A stretch of 64,000 bases of DNA, from contig NZ_LYVJ01000006.1 in assembly GCF_001676385.1 (NCBI RefSeq), positions 62,001 to 126,000 of the forward strand, in the 5' to 3' direction. Position 1 is the stretch's first letter, and each line of letters begins with the position of its first letter. The notes under the pieces are model-generated. The model saw only the letters and a program-made list of their open reading frames with translations. It was not told where the DNA came from and made no database searches. Positions 54,680 through 64,000 of this stretch are shown here, one piece after another. The DNA is from Stenotrophomonas maltophilia. Lineage in GTDB: Bacteria; Pseudomonadota; Gammaproteobacteria; Xanthomonadales; Xanthomonadaceae. Made by a program: the position numbers and the translations under genes.

Positions 54680-56589
54680 TGGTGCCTGTTGGCCTCACGT
54701 GCCGGAAAAGGCACGACTTTAGCGGATGAAATGTAAGCGTCCTGTTCGATTGGCGAGAACTCCGGCATGGTCGCGAACAGGATTTCCTGGATGGTGCCGG
54801 TGTCGTAGCTGCACACCGCCTCGCGCAGGCGCGGGACATTGCCCAGCACCAGGTCACGTGAGAACGCGCGCACACCGGCCTCGAGAATCTTCGGGTGCGC
54901 GGTGGAACGATAGTCCTCGTCCGAATAGAACAGCGTCTCGTGCAGCTTCTCGCCCGGACGCAGCCCGGTGTAGATTATCGGAATGTCCTTGTACGGCTGC
55001 TTGCCGGCCAGGCGGATCATCTGCTCGGCCAGTACGCGGATCGGCACCGGCTCGCCCATGTCGAGGGTATAGATCGCACCGTGCGACGCCGAGGCGGCGG
55101 CCTGCAGGATCAGCTGGCAGGCCTCCGGGATGGTCATGAAGTAGCGGCTGACTTCCGGGTCGGTGACCGTCACCGGGCCACCCCGCAGGATCTGCTCGCG
55201 GAACAGCGGCACCACGCTGCCGGCCGAGGCCAGCACGTTGCCGAAGCGCACGGTGACGAAACGGGTATGCGTGGACTTCTGGTCCAGGCTCTGGCAGATC
55301 ATCTCGGCGTAGCGCTTGCTGGCGCCCAGCGCGTTGACCGGATCGACCGCCTTGTCGGTGGAGATGAACACGAAATGCTCGACACGCGCTTCAAGGCAGG
55401 CGCGGGCCACGTTCTCGGTGGCCAGGATGTTGTTGCGCACCGCTTCACGCAGCTGCCGCTCCAGCACCGGCACATGCTTGTACGCCGCAGCGTGGAACGC
55501 GGTATCCACCGAATGCAGCGACAGCGCATGACGGATCACAGCCGGATCACCACAGTCGCCCAGCACCGCCTCGATCTCGACATCGGGGAAGCTGCGGCGC
55601 AGCTCGCCCTCGATGGTCAGCAGCAGCAGCTCGCTGATCTCCAGCAGGATGATGCGACCGGCGCCATGGCGTGCGCACTGGCGGCACAGTTCCGAGCCAA
55701 TCGAGCCACCGGCGCCGGTCACCAGCACGGTACGCCCGCCCAGCCAGCCACGGATCAGGTTCCAGTCCGGCATGATCGGCTTGCGGCCGAGCAGGTCCTC
55801 GATCGCCACTTCCTTCAGCTGCCCGGGGAGCGACTGGCCCTGCAGGATGTCGCTGAGCTTGGGCACGGTGCGGAACGGCACGCCGGTGCTTTCGCAGATG
55901 GCGACGACCCGCTGCATGCCCGCCGCGTCCAGCGATGGAATGGCGATGACCAGCAGCTTGGCGGCCGTCTCGCGCACCACGCTCGGGGCATCATCCAGGG
56001 TGCCCAGGATCGGCAGTCCCTGCAGCTTGGCGCCGCGCAGGTGAGGAGCGTCGTCGAGCAGGCCGACCGGCTCGAAATTGCCGGAACGGCGCAGGTCACG
56101 GACCAGGGTTTCGGCCGCCTGCCCGGCGCCCAGGATCAGTACCCGCCGCGCGGTCGAGTCCGACTGCAGCGCCTGGTAATCCTTCCAGGCGCGATACAGC
56201 AGGCGCGGTGCACCCAGCAGCGCCGAGAGGGCGAACGGATAGATCACCAGGACCGACATCGGCACGCCGTCGAACCGCTTCCACATCAGTACCAGCACGA
56301 TGGCGACCATGCCGATGAAGCTGGCCTTGAAGATGTTCAGCAGGTCGCTGACGCTGGCGAACCGCCACAGGCCGCGATACAGGCCCACGCGCCAGAACAC
56401 CAGGCCCTGCAGCAGCAGGACCAGGGTGGTATCGACATTCCACAGGGGCAGCGCAGGCGCGTTGGGCAGGATCGAGTAACGTCCCGCATGTAGCAGCTGC
56501 CAGCATGCCCAGACCATGAACAGGTCGTGGCAGACGATGGCCGAACGCGGCATCAGGCCGAGGATTCTGTCCCGCCAGGGTGAAGCCAT
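54676..56589 (-). CDS. Nucleoside-diphosphate sugar 4,6-dehydratase (WbpM/PglF/CapD-like)
   Basis: 637 residues. The N-terminal 170 residues hold several membrane helices (FMVWACWQLLHAG, TTLVLLLQGLVFWRVGLY). The CoA/NAD-binding-like domain is GAGQAAETLVRDL. The catalytic SDR-type domain begins LVTGAGGSIGSELCRQCA and contains VFISTDKAVDPVNALGASKR. It dehydrates UDP-GlcNAc or related sugars to start synthesis of amino-sugars for O-antigen or glycan. Surface-polysaccharide gene cluster with galU. Confidence 0.88.
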   Translation of the reverse strand: MASPWRDRILGLMPRSAIVCHDLFMVWACWQLLHAGRYSILPNAPALPLWNVDTTLVLLLQGLVFWRVGLYRGLWRFASVSDLLNIFKASFIGMVAIVLVLMWKRFDGVPMSVLVIYPFALSALLGAPRLLYRAWKDYQALQSDSTARRVLILGAGQAAETLVRDLRRSGNFEPVGLLDDAPHLRGAKLQGLPILGTLDDAPSVVRETAAKLLVIAIPSLDAAGMQRVVAICESTGVPFRTVPKLSDILQGQSLPGQLKEVAIEDLLGRKPIMPDWNLIRGWLGGRTVLVTGAGGSIGSELCRQCARHGAGRIILLEISELLLLTIEGELRRSFPDVEIEAVLGDCGDPAVIRHALSLHSVDTAFHAAAYKHVPVLERQLREAVRNNILATENVARACLEARVEHFVFISTDKAVDPVNALGASKRYAEMICQSLDQKSTHTRFVTVRFGNVLASAGSVVPLFREQILRGGPVTVTDPEVSRYFMTIPEACQLILQAAASASHGAIYTLDMGEPVPIRVLAEQMIRLAGKQPYKDIPIIYTGLRPGEKLHETLFYSDEDYRSTAHPKILEAGVRAFSRDLVLGNVPRLREAVCSYDTGTIQEILFATMPEFSPIEQDAYISSAKVVPFPAREANRHQ

Positions 56590-56592
56590 AAG

Positions 56593-57582
56593 TCAGGTAA
56601 TTCCTTGTCGGTGGCGCATTCCATTGCGCAGGAGGAGCCAGAGGACGCTCAGCGCGATGAACCACGCGATCGCCACGGCAGCCTCCCACCTCGGCTGCAG
56701 TTTGGAGCAGACATTGAACACTGTAATGCTGAACAGGCCTAAAGCAAAGTACATCCCTGTCACCTGGGGGTGACTGGCTCCTGCCTGCACCGCGCGCTGG
56801 TAGACATGCTGGGTATGGGGTTCCATCCAGCGTTGTCCGGAAATGATGCGCGCCAGCAGTGTGAAGCCTGCGTCCACGAGGAACAGCGACGCGGGCACCA
56901 GCAACAGGATCCAGTGGATGTCGGTGCGCAGCGCGGCCATGGCCAGCACGACGGCTACGGCATAGCCGAGGGCACCACTCCCGACATCCCCCATGAAAAT
57001 CCGCGCCCGCGGGAAGTTGAACGGCAGGAAACCGAGGCAGGCCAGGCCCAACGCCAATGCCGCGAGCGAGTATGGCCACGGCAGCACCGGCGCCAGCCCC
57101 AGCGCGACCACGACGGCCTGGCTGGCGGCGATGCCGTTGATGCCATCCATGAAGTTCCAGATATTGATCAGCGACGCAGTGAACAGCAGCACCAGGCCGG
57201 CCAGCAGCCAGCTGCCGCCATGCACCTTGACCAACGCTGCCAGCAGGGCGGCGGCGATGAAATGAACGAGCAGGCGACGCATGGCCGGAAGCGGCCGGTG
57301 GTCATCCCACCAGCCGATACCCGCTACCAGCATCAGGCCCAGGCTGGCGACCAGCAGGCCGGGCATCGCGTGCGGCCAGGCCCACATGGCCGCAGCGGCA
57401 GCCACCAACAGCGTGATGACGATGGCGATGCCACCCCCACGCGGCGTCGCGACGCTGTGGCTGCGGCGCTCGCCAGGCTGGTCCATCAACTGCCGGCGCA
57501 GCGCATAGCCACGCGCCGCCCAGGTCAATGCGGCGCTCAGCAGGGCCAGCCCCAGCAGCGCGCCCATCACAAGCCACGGCAT
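56593..57582 (-). CDS. WecA/WbpL-like undecaprenyl-phosphate glycosyl transferase
   Basis: 329 residues with about ten membrane helices. The family 4 glycosyltransferase motifs are HSVATPRGGGIAIV, GWWDDHRPL (DDD-like metal site), NIWNFMDGINGIA and FPRARIFMGDVGSGALGY. It transfers a sugar phosphate to undecaprenyl phosphate to begin glycan assembly. It lies 3 bases upstream of the dehydratase gene on the same strand. Confidence 0.9.
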   Translation of the reverse strand: MPWLVMGALLGLALLSAALTWAARGYALRRQLMDQPGERRSHSVATPRGGGIAIVITLLVAAAAAMWAWPHAMPGLLVASLGLMLVAGIGWWDDHRPLPAMRRLLVHFIAAALLAALVKVHGGSWLLAGLVLLFTASLINIWNFMDGINGIAASQAVVVALGLAPVLPWPYSLAALALGLACLGFLPFNFPRARIFMGDVGSGALGYAVAVVLAMAALRTDIHWILLLVPASLFLVDAGFTLLARIISGQRWMEPHTQHVYQRAVQAGASHPQVTGMYFALGLFSITVFNVCSKLQPRWEAAVAIAWFIALSVLWLLLRNGMRHRQGIT

Positions 57583-57585
57583 GGA

Positions 57586-58764
57586 TCAGAGCACCGCGTA
57601 GTTCAGCAACGGCTTGACCGTGCCCCACTCCTTGCAGCTCGGGCACTGCCAGTGGTGAGTGCGTGCACCGAAGCCACAACGGGTGCAGCGATAGGCCGGG
57701 TTGCGTACCAGCAACTGGTCGGTGATGTGCTTGAGATCATGCAGCGTTGCGGTGGAATCGGCGCCTTCGGCCAGGGTCAGGTCGATCAGTGCCGACTCGC
57801 CCCGCACCGACGGCCGATCCTTGAGCTGCCGCCCGAGGTAGGCGCGGGCCGGGGCAACGCCCTCCTGCTCTTCCATCAGGCGGGTCAGTGCCAGCACCGG
57901 GGCGATGCCCCGGTAATGCTCGGTCATTTCCGACAGGAAGGCGCGCGCGCCGGCCAGGTCGCCGACCTTGCGGTAGTTCTGCATCAGTGCCGGCAGCAGT
58001 TCCGGCAGGTATTCGGGATCGTTGCGGGCGGCGCGTTCGAAGGCGCGCACGGCGGCCTCGGGGTTGCCCGCATCGGTTTCCAGGCGGCCTTCGATGATGC
58101 CGGCCCGCACCGACATCGCGTCGGCCTGGTAGGCGCGGGCAATGGCCGCCCTCGCCTCGTCCAGCTTGCCGGCCCCGCGGAAGCGCTCGGCCAGTTCGCA
58201 TTCGAACTGGCCGATCAGCTTGCCCATCGGCTCACCGGTGACGTCCTCGAAGCGGGTGGCGTTGTCGATCGCCTTTTCCCAGTCGCGCTCGGCCTGGTAG
58301 ATGCCGATCAGGTGCTTGAGCGCCTGGGGCGCGCGCTGGTCGAGCTGGGCCAGCTCGGTGAACACGGTCTCGGCGCGATCCAGCAGGCCGGACTTCATGT
58401 AGTCCTCGCCCAGTGCCAGCAAGGCCTGCACGCGCTGCGCGTCGCTCAGGTCGTGGCGGTTGACCAGGCCCTGGTGCAGGCGGATGGCGCGGTCGACCTC
58501 GCCACGGCGGCGGAACAGATGGCCCAGCGCGACCTGGGTCTCGAAGGTTTCCTTGTCCAGTTCGGCGATGTGCAGGAACAGTTCGATGGCCTTGTCCGGC
58601 TGCTCGTTGAGCAGGTAGTTCAGGCCCCGGAAGTACGTGCTGGACAGGCGGCTGACCTGGTTGTCACCGTGGCGTTGGCCGCCACGACGCCCGATCACCC
58701 ATCCGGCCAGCGCGGCCAACGGAACGAACAGGAAGAACCAGAACCACTCGGTGACGAAATCCAT
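57586..58764 (-). CDS. lapB: Lipopolysaccharide assembly protein LapB
   Basis: 392 residues. An N-terminal membrane anchor (WFWFFLFVPLAALAGWVIG) is followed by many TPR repeats (YLLNEQPDKAIELFLHIAEL, VALGHLFRRRGEVDRAI). The C-terminus has a rubredoxin-type zinc ribbon (YRCTRCGFGARTHHWQCPSC). LapB regulates LpxC and links LPS synthesis with transport. Tightly linked to the lapA-like gene. Confidence 0.93.
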   Translation of the reverse strand: MDFVTEWFWFFLFVPLAALAGWVIGRRGGQRHGDNQVSRLSSTYFRGLNYLLNEQPDKAIELFLHIAELDKETFETQVALGHLFRRRGEVDRAIRLHQGLVNRHDLSDAQRVQALLALGEDYMKSGLLDRAETVFTELAQLDQRAPQALKHLIGIYQAERDWEKAIDNATRFEDVTGEPMGKLIGQFECELAERFRGAGKLDEARAAIARAYQADAMSVRAGIIEGRLETDAGNPEAAVRAFERAARNDPEYLPELLPALMQNYRKVGDLAGARAFLSEMTEHYRGIAPVLALTRLMEEQEGVAPARAYLGRQLKDRPSVRGESALIDLTLAEGADSTATLHDLKHITDQLLVRNPAYRCTRCGFGARTHHWQCPSCKEWGTVKPLLNYAVL

Positions 58765-58770
58765 CTTCGA

Positions 58771-59055
58771 TCAGCGTCCATCAAAGGATTGCGGGGAAGC
58801 GACCGGCGCCGGCGACGCGGCGGCGGACTTGTTGGCGCGGCGCAGTTGGCCGTAGAGCGGAATGACCACACTCACCAGCACCAGGCCGGCACCGACCACG
58901 ACGCCCAGCAGCAACGCAGCGATCAGGGCGACGCCGACGGGCGCATGGAATTCGGTGAACAGCAGGTTGATCGACATGTCGGCCATGTTGGCCGCACCGA
59001 TGATCAGCCCGAGGATCAGGATTGCCAGCAGAACCAGCAGGCGAAAAACCTTCAT
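58771..59055 (-). CDS. LapA-domain membrane protein
   Basis: 94 residues with two membrane helices (VLLAILILGLIIGAANMA; VGVALIAALLLGVVVGAGL). It matches the LapA/DUF1049 domain that pairs with LapB. Immediately upstream of lapB (6 bases). Confidence 0.85.
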   Translation of the reverse strand: MKVFRLLVLLAILILGLIIGAANMADMSINLLFTEFHAPVGVALIAALLLGVVVGAGLVLVSVVIPLYGQLRRANKSAAASPAPVASPQSFDGR

Positions 59056-59132
59056 GCGACAGCTCCAGTGGCAGGAGCCCGTAGCTTATCCGACTCGCGG
59101 CTGGATTCGCACGCGGTGGCGCGACGGGAGGC

Positions 59133-59438
59133 TCAGGCCGGATCGGCGTCCAGCGGCAGCACGCTGCTGACCCGCTCGCGCAGTTCCTTGCCCGGCTTGA
59201 AATGGGGGACGTGCTTGCCCGGCAGGGCAACCGATTCGCCGGTCTTCGGGTTGCGACCCAGGCGCGGCGGCCGATAGTGCAGCGAGAAGCTGCCGAAACC
59301 ACGGATTTCGATGCGATCCCCGGCGGACAGCGAGCCGCCCATCATTTCCAGCAACGACTTCACCGCCAGATCGACATCATCGGCCTTCAGGTGCGCCTGG
59401 CGGCGCGCAAGGATTTCGATCAGTTCGGATTTGGTCAT
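59133..59438 (-). CDS. ihfB: Integration host factor beta subunit
   Basis: 101 residues from the ATG at 59438. Standard HU/IHF family: [17 protein letters not shown], the arm region [20 protein letters not shown] and [19 protein letters not shown]. It is a DNA-bending nucleoid protein working as a heterodimer with IHF alpha. Located between rpsA and lapA, as in other gammaproteobacteria. Confidence 0.96.
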
Positions 59439-59471
59439 CACCGGCTCACATCAGGGGTATCTCAGCCTGAA

Positions 59472-59496
59472 ACGGCCCGGGCAGTGCCCGGGCCGT
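59472..59496. terminator. Hairpin between rpsA and ihfB
   Basis: ACGGCCCGGGCA-G-TGCCCGGGCCGT, a perfect 12-1-12 inverted repeat between rpsA and ihfB. It has no clear T-run, so it may attenuate rather than fully stop transcription. Confidence 0.5.
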
Positions 59497-59524
59497 CCAG
59501 GAAACAACAGAACCGCGGATCCGA

Positions 59525-61204
59525 TTACTCGGACTTGCCACCGTTCAGCTGTGCACGCAGCAGCGCGCCGAGCTGGGTGGTACCGCCCGAAGCCGACTGG
59601 TATTCCTCCAGCACTTCGCGCATTTCCGCGTCGTCCTTGGCCTTGATCGACAGCTGCAGGGTGCGGCCCTTGCGGTCCATGCCCACGAACTTGGCTTCGA
59701 CCTTGTCGCCGACCTTCAGGTGCTGGGTGGCGTCGTCAACGCGCTCGTTGGCGATGTCGCGAGCCGACACGTAGCCTTCGATGCCGTCGGCCAGTTCGAT
59801 CACGGCGCCCTTGGCGTCGACTTCCTTCACCACGCCTTCGACCTTGGAGCCCTTCGGATTGGCAGCCATGTACTGGCCAAACGGATCCTGCTCCAGCTGC
59901 TTCACGCCCAGCGAGATGCGCTCGCGCTCCGGGTCGACGGCCAGGACGACGGCGTCCAGGGTATCGCCCTTCTTGAAGTTGCGAACGACGTCTTCGCCGG
60001 TGGTGTTCCAGCTGATGTCGGACAGGTGGACCAGACCGTCGATGCCGCCGTCCAGGCCGATGAAGATGCCGAAGTCGGTGATCGACTTGATCTGGCCCGA
60101 CACCTTGTCACCCTTCTTGTGGGTGGCAGCGAAGGTTTCCCACGGATTGGCGGCAACCTGCTTCATGCCCAGCGAGATGCGGCGACGCTCTTCATCGACG
60201 TCCAGCACCATCACTTCGACTTCGTCACCGACCTGCACGACCTTGGACGGGTTGACGTTCTTGTTGGTCCAATCCATCTCGGAGACGTGCACCAGGCCTT
60301 CGACGCCCGGCTCGATCTCAACGAACGCACCGTAATCGGTGACGTTGGAGACCTTGCCGAAGACGCGGCTGTTGGCCGGGTAACGACGGCCGATGTTGTC
60401 CCACGGATCCTCGCCCAGCTGCTTCAGGCCCAGCGAAACGCGGTTGCGCTCGCGGTCGAACTTCAGCACGCGGACGTCCAGCTCGTCGCCGACGTTCACG
60501 ACTTCCGACGGGTGACGCACGCGCTTCCACGCCATGTCGGTGATGTGCAGCAGGCCATCGATGCCGCCCAGGTCCACGAACGCGCCGTAATCGGTCAGGT
60601 TCTTGACGACACCCTTCAGGATCGCGCCTTCCTGCAGCTTGTCCATCAGCTGCTCGCGCTCTTCCGAGTGCTCGCTTTCGACGACAGCGCGGCGCGAGAC
60701 CACGACGTTGTTGCGCTTGCGGTCCAGCTTGATGAGCTTGAACTCCAGCTCCTTGCCTTCCAGGTAGGCCGGATCGCGCACCGGGCGCACATCGACCAGG
60801 GAACCCGGCAGGAAGGCGCGGACATCCTTGATGTCCACGGTGAAACCACCCTTGACCTTGCCGCTGATGCGGCCGGTGATGGTTTCGTTCTTTTCCAACG
60901 CTTCTTCCAGCTCGTCCCACACCATCGCGCGCTTGGCCTTCTCGCGCGACAGGACGGTTTCGCCGAAGCCGTTCTCGATGGAGTCGAGGGCGACCTTGAC
61001 GACGTCGCCTTCGGCAACGTCGATCTCGCCAGCGTCGTTACGGAACTGTTCGATCGGCACGATGCCTTCGGACTTCAGGCCAGCGTTGATCACCACGACG
61101 TCGCCGCGGACTTCAACAACGGTACCGCTGACGATGGCGCCCGGCTTCAGCTTGGCCAGGTTGGCCTGGCTGGCTTCAAACAGTTCGGCAAATGATTCGG
61201 TCAT
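59525..61204 (-). CDS. rpsA: 30S ribosomal protein S1
   Basis: 559 residues from the ATG at 61204. Six S1/OB repeats are visible, with repeated [19 protein letters not shown] segments ([42 protein letters not shown]). S1 binds mRNA on the 30S subunit and is essential for most translation initiation. Earlier in-frame codons add an unconserved Arg/Pro-rich stretch and are not used. Confidence 0.97.
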   Translation of the reverse strand: MTESFAELFEASQANLAKLKPGAIVSGTVVEVRGDVVVINAGLKSEGIVPIEQFRNDAGEIDVAEGDVVKVALDSIENGFGETVLSREKAKRAMVWDELEEALEKNETITGRISGKVKGGFTVDIKDVRAFLPGSLVDVRPVRDPAYLEGKELEFKLIKLDRKRNNVVVSRRAVVESEHSEEREQLMDKLQEGAILKGVVKNLTDYGAFVDLGGIDGLLHITDMAWKRVRHPSEVVNVGDELDVRVLKFDRERNRVSLGLKQLGEDPWDNIGRRYPANSRVFGKVSNVTDYGAFVEIEPGVEGLVHVSEMDWTNKNVNPSKVVQVGDEVEVMVLDVDEERRRISLGMKQVAANPWETFAATHKKGDKVSGQIKSITDFGIFIGLDGGIDGLVHLSDISWNTTGEDVVRNFKKGDTLDAVVLAVDPERERISLGVKQLEQDPFGQYMAANPKGSKVEGVVKEVDAKGAVIELADGIEGYVSARDIANERVDDATQHLKVGDKVEAKFVGMDRKGRTLQLSIKAKDDAEMREVLEEYQSASGGTTQLGALLRAQLNGGKSE

Positions 61205-61402
61205 TAGATTTACTCTGTTGGACACATGGGTCGGTGGCGTCCCCTTCAGGGGAATGGCGACCGCCCGCCTGTTGGTCGACCCCGGAAACGCAGGTCGTGT
61301 GTAGTAGGAAAACCGCCACGCATCATTGCGCGGCGGAGCGTGTACAGCACTGCTTTGCGCGACCACCACCGGTGCTGCTGGCAGTGCTCCCGCGCGAACG
61401 GA

Positions 61403-62080
61403 TCAGGCAGCCGGAACCGGAAGCAGATCCATCACTCGGGCAACGACATCTGCGATGCCGATGCCTGTGGTGTCGATGAGGACAGCATCATCTGCCGGCT
61501 TCAGGGGCGCCACGGTACGCTGAGCATCACGGGCGTCGCGGGCCATGATCTCGCGCAGGAGGTCATCAAAGTTAACAGAAACCCCCTTGTCTTTCAACTG
61601 CTTATGCCGGCGCTCGGCGCGCTCCTCGGCACTGGCGGTCAGGAACACCTTGTAGGGGGCGTCCGGGAAGATCACCGTGCCCATGTCGCGACCGTCGGCA
61701 ACCAGGCCGGGCAGCTCCCTGAATGCGCGCTGGCGCTCCTTCAGGGCGGCCCGGACTTCGGGAATGGCGGCAATGGCCGAGGCCAGTGCACCGGTGGTCT
61801 CCAGGCGCAGTTCGTCGGTGGCGTCGGTGCCATTGACCATCACCCGCATGGCCTCGCCCTGTTCGACAAACTGAACATGGGTATCGAAGGTGCAGCGGAC
61901 CAGGGCCGATGCGTCCGAAGTGTCGATGTCGGCCCAGCTCGCGGCCACCCCCACCGCCCGGTACAGCGCCCCCGAATCCAGGTAATGCCAGCCCATCCGG
62001 CGCGCCACGATGCGGCTGATGGTACCCTTGCCAGCCCCGGACGGGCCGTCGATGGTCAGGACGGGAGCGAGTGGATTCAT
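61403..62080 (-). CDS. cmk: Cytidylate kinase
   Basis: 225 residues. The P-loop is [13 protein letters not shown], followed by [13 protein letters not shown] and [20 protein letters not shown] (nucleotide-binding). It phosphorylates CMP/dCMP. Upstream of rpsA on the same strand (198-base gap), the conserved cmk-rpsA-ihfB order. Confidence 0.96.
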   Translation of the reverse strand: MNPLAPVLTIDGPSGAGKGTISRIVARRMGWHYLDSGALYRAVGVAASWADIDTSDASALVRCTFDTHVQFVEQGEAMRVMVNGTDATDELRLETTGALASAIAAIPEVRAALKERQRAFRELPGLVADGRDMGTVIFPDAPYKVFLTASAEERAERRHKQLKDKGVSVNFDDLLREIMARDARDAQRTVAPLKPADDAVLIDTTGIGIADVVARVMDLLPVPAA

Positions 62081-62155
62081 GGGGGTCCCAGAGCGTGTGA
62101 AGAGGCCATTCTAGCCCCTGCCACGCGCCCCGCGACGGGTCATTTGTGCAACCAC

Positions 62156-62185
62156 TTGAAACCATGAGGAAAAGCCCGGTAGAAT
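62156..62185 (+). promoter_or_regulatory. Promoter of rpmJ
   Basis: TTGAAA (62156-62161) and TAGAAT (62180-62185) with an 18-base spacer. Transcription would start near 62192, leaving an 86-base leader before rpmJ. Confidence 0.7.
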
Positions 62186-62277
62186 GGCGGGCTTGAACGA
62201 GCGTCAACTGCCGATTGTCTTTCGCATATCGCGGCCACGCTCCACCCGAACAACTACTGTTTACGCCGAGGTATGCC

Positions 62278-62403
62278 ATGAAAGTCCTGTCCTCCCTGAA
62301 GTCGGCGAAGGCCCGTCACCGTGACTGCAAGGTCGTCCGTCGCCGTGGCAAGATCTTCGTGATCTGCAAGTCGAACCCGCGTTTCAAGGCGCGTCAGCGC
62401 TGA
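62278..62403 (+). CDS. rpmJ: 50S ribosomal protein L36, B type
   Basis: 41 residues: [20 protein letters not shown] and [15 protein letters not shown]. The longer, zinc-poor B form (YkgO-like) has a single C pair-less arrangement compared with the four-Cys/His A form. It sits alone with its own promoter and terminator. Its use instead of the zinc form would spare zinc. Confidence 0.93.
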   Translation: MKVLSSLKSAKARHRDCKVVRRRGKIFVICKSNPRFKARQR

Positions 62404-62460
62404 GCCCGACAGCCCTCGCGGCTGCGGCTGGCCCCGCGCGGGGCCGACCCGATGCAAGAA

Positions 62461-62482
62461 ACCGCCTTCGGGCGGTTTTTTG
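62461..62482 (+). terminator. Intrinsic terminator of rpmJ
   Basis: ACCGCC-TTCG-GGCGGT followed by a T-run. Strong UUCG-loop terminator. Confidence 0.92.
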
Positions 62483-62549
62483 TTTATGCGGCTTTTTCCT
62501 GCCGTTTTTGCTGTAATCGCCTTTCTTGACCACTGGGGAGTAGATCGAG

Positions 62550-62879
62550 ATGAAGCGTTACCTGTCCACCCTGGCCGTGATGGCCACCCTGGCCGCCGCC
62601 ACGCCGGCGCTGGCCGATACCCTGCTTGTCGACCGCGCCCGCGAGAAGCCGGCCGGTGCCCTGCCCGTGCGCGGCCAGAGCATGCAGCAGGTGCAGGCGC
62701 AGTTTGGCGCGCCGAGTGAGCAGCTGCAGCCGCGTGGTGGGCAGAAGCGGCAGTGGCCGACCATCAACCGCTGGGTGTACCCGCAGTTCACCGTCTACTT
62801 CGAGAAGCAGAAGGTGATCGACGTGGTGGCCAACCAGGCGGACCCGAACGAAATCGGCCCGAAACCTCCGATCCGTTGA
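62550..62879 (+). CDS. Hypothetical periplasmic protein
   Basis: 109 residues with a signal peptide (YLSTLAVMATLAAATPALAD). The mature part includes QSMQQVQAQFGAPSEQLQPR and WVYPQFTVYFEKQKVIDVV, resembling the small BamE/SmpA fold, but no assignment is certain. The ATG at 62550 follows a GAGAT site. It lies between rpmJ and the agmatine deiminase gene. Confidence 0.65.
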   Translation: MKRYLSTLAVMATLAAATPALADTLLVDRAREKPAGALPVRGQSMQQVQAQFGAPSEQLQPRGGQKRQWPTINRWVYPQFTVYFEKQKVIDVVANQADPNEIGPKPPIR

Positions 62880-62918
62880 TCCCTTTACCCGCCGTGGGCG
62901 GGCCTGTGTAGCGAGACC

Positions 62919-63956
62919 ATGAACCAGACCCTTCGTTTTCCTGCCGAGTGGGAAGCCCAGAGCGGCGTCCTGATTGCCTGGCCCACCGCCGACACCGACT
63001 GGGCTGAGCGCCTGGACCAGGTGGAAGAGACCTACATCGCCCTGGTCGCGGCCATCACCCGCTTCCAGCCGGTGCTGATCTGCGTGGCCGACGACGATGT
63101 GGAGACCTACGCCGAGATGCGGCTGCGCTCCAACCGCATCGACATGGACAAGGTTCATTTCACCACCGCGGCCTACGACGATACCTGGCTGCGCGACTCG
63201 GGCCCGATCACCCTGCGCCGTGCCGACGGCGGCTTCCAGCTGCTGGACTTCCGCTTCACCGGCTGGGGCGGCAAGTTCGACGCCACCCTGGATGACCAAC
63301 TGGTGGGCGTGCTCGACCAGGCCGGCGTGTTCAACGATGCGCCGGTACGCAGCATTCCGTTCGCGCTGGAAGGCGGCGGCATCGAGACCGACGGCGAAGG
63401 TACCCTGCTGACCACCTGGAAATGCCTGCACGAGCGTCATCCGGACCGCGACCGTGCCAGCCTGAGCGCCGACCTCGCCGACTGGCTGCAGCAGGACCGC
63501 GTGCTGTGGCTGGACCACGGCTACCTGGAAGGCGACGACACCGACGCGCATATCGACACCCTCGCCCGCTTCGCCTCGGCCGACAGCATCGTCTACCAGG
63601 CCTGCGACGACGAGAGCGACTCGCACTACGCCGAGCTGCAGGCGATGGGCAGGGAACTGGCCGCACTGCGCACAAGGGACGGCCAGCCATACCGCCTGTT
63701 CCCGCTGCCGTGGGCACGGCCGGTGATCGATGAGGGACGCCGCCTGGCCGCGTCGTACGCCAATTACCTGATCATCAACGGCGCAGTGCTGATGCCCGCC
63801 TATGGCGACCCGGCCGATGACCTGGCCCGTGACGTGCTGGCCCAGGCCCACCCCGGTCGCGAGATCGTGCAGGTACCCTGCCGCTCGCTGATCTGGCAGA
63901 ACGGCAGCCTGCACTGCATCACCATGCAGTTGCCGGAAGGGCTGCTGAAGGCCTGA
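62919..63956 (+). CDS. aguA: Agmatine deiminase
   Basis: 345 residues of the pentein fold. Family motifs: YDDTWLRDSGPI, ALEGGGIETDGEGT and HIDTLARFAS. The nucleophilic cysteine is in GSLHCITMQ near the C-terminus. Converts agmatine to N-carbamoylputrescine, the first step from arginine-derived agmatine to putrescine. The aguB partner would lie beyond the right edge. Confidence 0.93.
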   Translation: MNQTLRFPAEWEAQSGVLIAWPTADTDWAERLDQVEETYIALVAAITRFQPVLICVADDDVETYAEMRLRSNRIDMDKVHFTTAAYDDTWLRDSGPITLRRADGGFQLLDFRFTGWGGKFDATLDDQLVGVLDQAGVFNDAPVRSIPFALEGGGIETDGEGTLLTTWKCLHERHPDRDRASLSADLADWLQQDRVLWLDHGYLEGDDTDAHIDTLARFASADSIVYQACDDESDSHYAELQAMGRELAALRTRDGQPYRLFPLPWARPVIDEGRRLAASYANYLIINGAVLMPAYGDPADDLARDVLAQAHPGREIVQVPCRSLIWQNGSLHCITMQLPEGLLKA

Positions 63957-63989
63957 TGGATGACGCCGGGCCCCGCCCGGCGCCGCTTT

Positions 63990-64000
63990 TGTAGAGTCGA
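63990..64000. repeat. SMAG repeat cut by the window end
   Basis: TTGTAGAGTCGA at the last bases is the GTAG head of a SMAG-type palindrome that continues out of the window. A GCCGGGC-CCC-GCCCGGC hairpin at about 63967-63983 precedes it. Confidence 0.6.

Overview
The window is high-GC proteobacterial chromosome, most likely a Stenotrophomonas of the S. maltophilia complex. Two things point there: the gene content (guaB-lipoprotein-guaA, der-bamB-yfgM-rodZ-pilF-rlmN-ndk, rpsA-ihfB-lapA-lapB, oleate hydratase), and many short palindromes that open with GTAG and carry a GCCGAGC/GCTCGGC-type stem. These palindromes match the SMAG repeats known from this species group. No tRNA, rRNA or CRISPR array was seen.

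Layout. About 1-20.7 kb is a mosaic of small metabolic and regulatory units: an MBL-fold hydrolase, a large discoidin-domain secreted protein, a CheW-like protein, a TetR/membrane-protein pair with matching palindromic operators, an AraC/SDR divergent pair, oleate hydratase, an SRPBCC-ArsR-SRPBCC operon with an operator inside its promoter, a secreted alpha/beta hydrolase, 3-hydroxybutyrate dehydrogenase, and a DJ-1/LysR divergent pair. Inside this stretch a MazG-like pyrophosphohydrolase and a nuclease-helicase (DUF2075 type) form a translationally coupled two-gene module (14.8-17.1 kb). It is bracketed by imperfect direct repeats and looks like an inserted defence module.

About 21-33.1 kb is a genomic island next to the 3' end of guaA, a known integration site for islands. 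It holds a frameshifted P4-type integrase with repeated TTTACCGTCA sites upstream, an AlpA-like regulator, a HigBA-type toxin-antitoxin pair, and a seven-gene minus-strand cassette. In order the cassette encodes a sigma-like protein, an unknown protein, an ImmA/IrrE-UvrD-nuclease fusion, a multi-ubiquitin-like protein, an E1-like ThiF adenylyltransferase, a DUF6527 protein and a GIY-YIG protein. This prokaryotic ubiquitin-like conjugation cassette, tied to a protease-helicase fusion and its own sigma-like factor, is the best candidate for an incompletely described system here.

About 33.1-64 kb is core chromosome. Contents are GMP synthesis (guaB, guaA), folD, a Kef-type antiporter, a rhodanese-MoeB protein, the der/bamB/yfgM/rodZ/pilF/rlmN/ndk run, a TetR-fadB-fadA beta-oxidation operon under a PsrA-like operator, galU with polysaccharide/O-antigen genes (dehydratase, WecA-like transferase), lapB-lapA-ihfB-rpsA-cmk, rpmJ (B type), and an agmatine deiminase at the right end. 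Intergenic space here is rich in palindromic repeats. Two of them supply the stop codon of the neighbouring gene. A pair of oppositely oriented 90-nt structured elements lies between fadA and galU.
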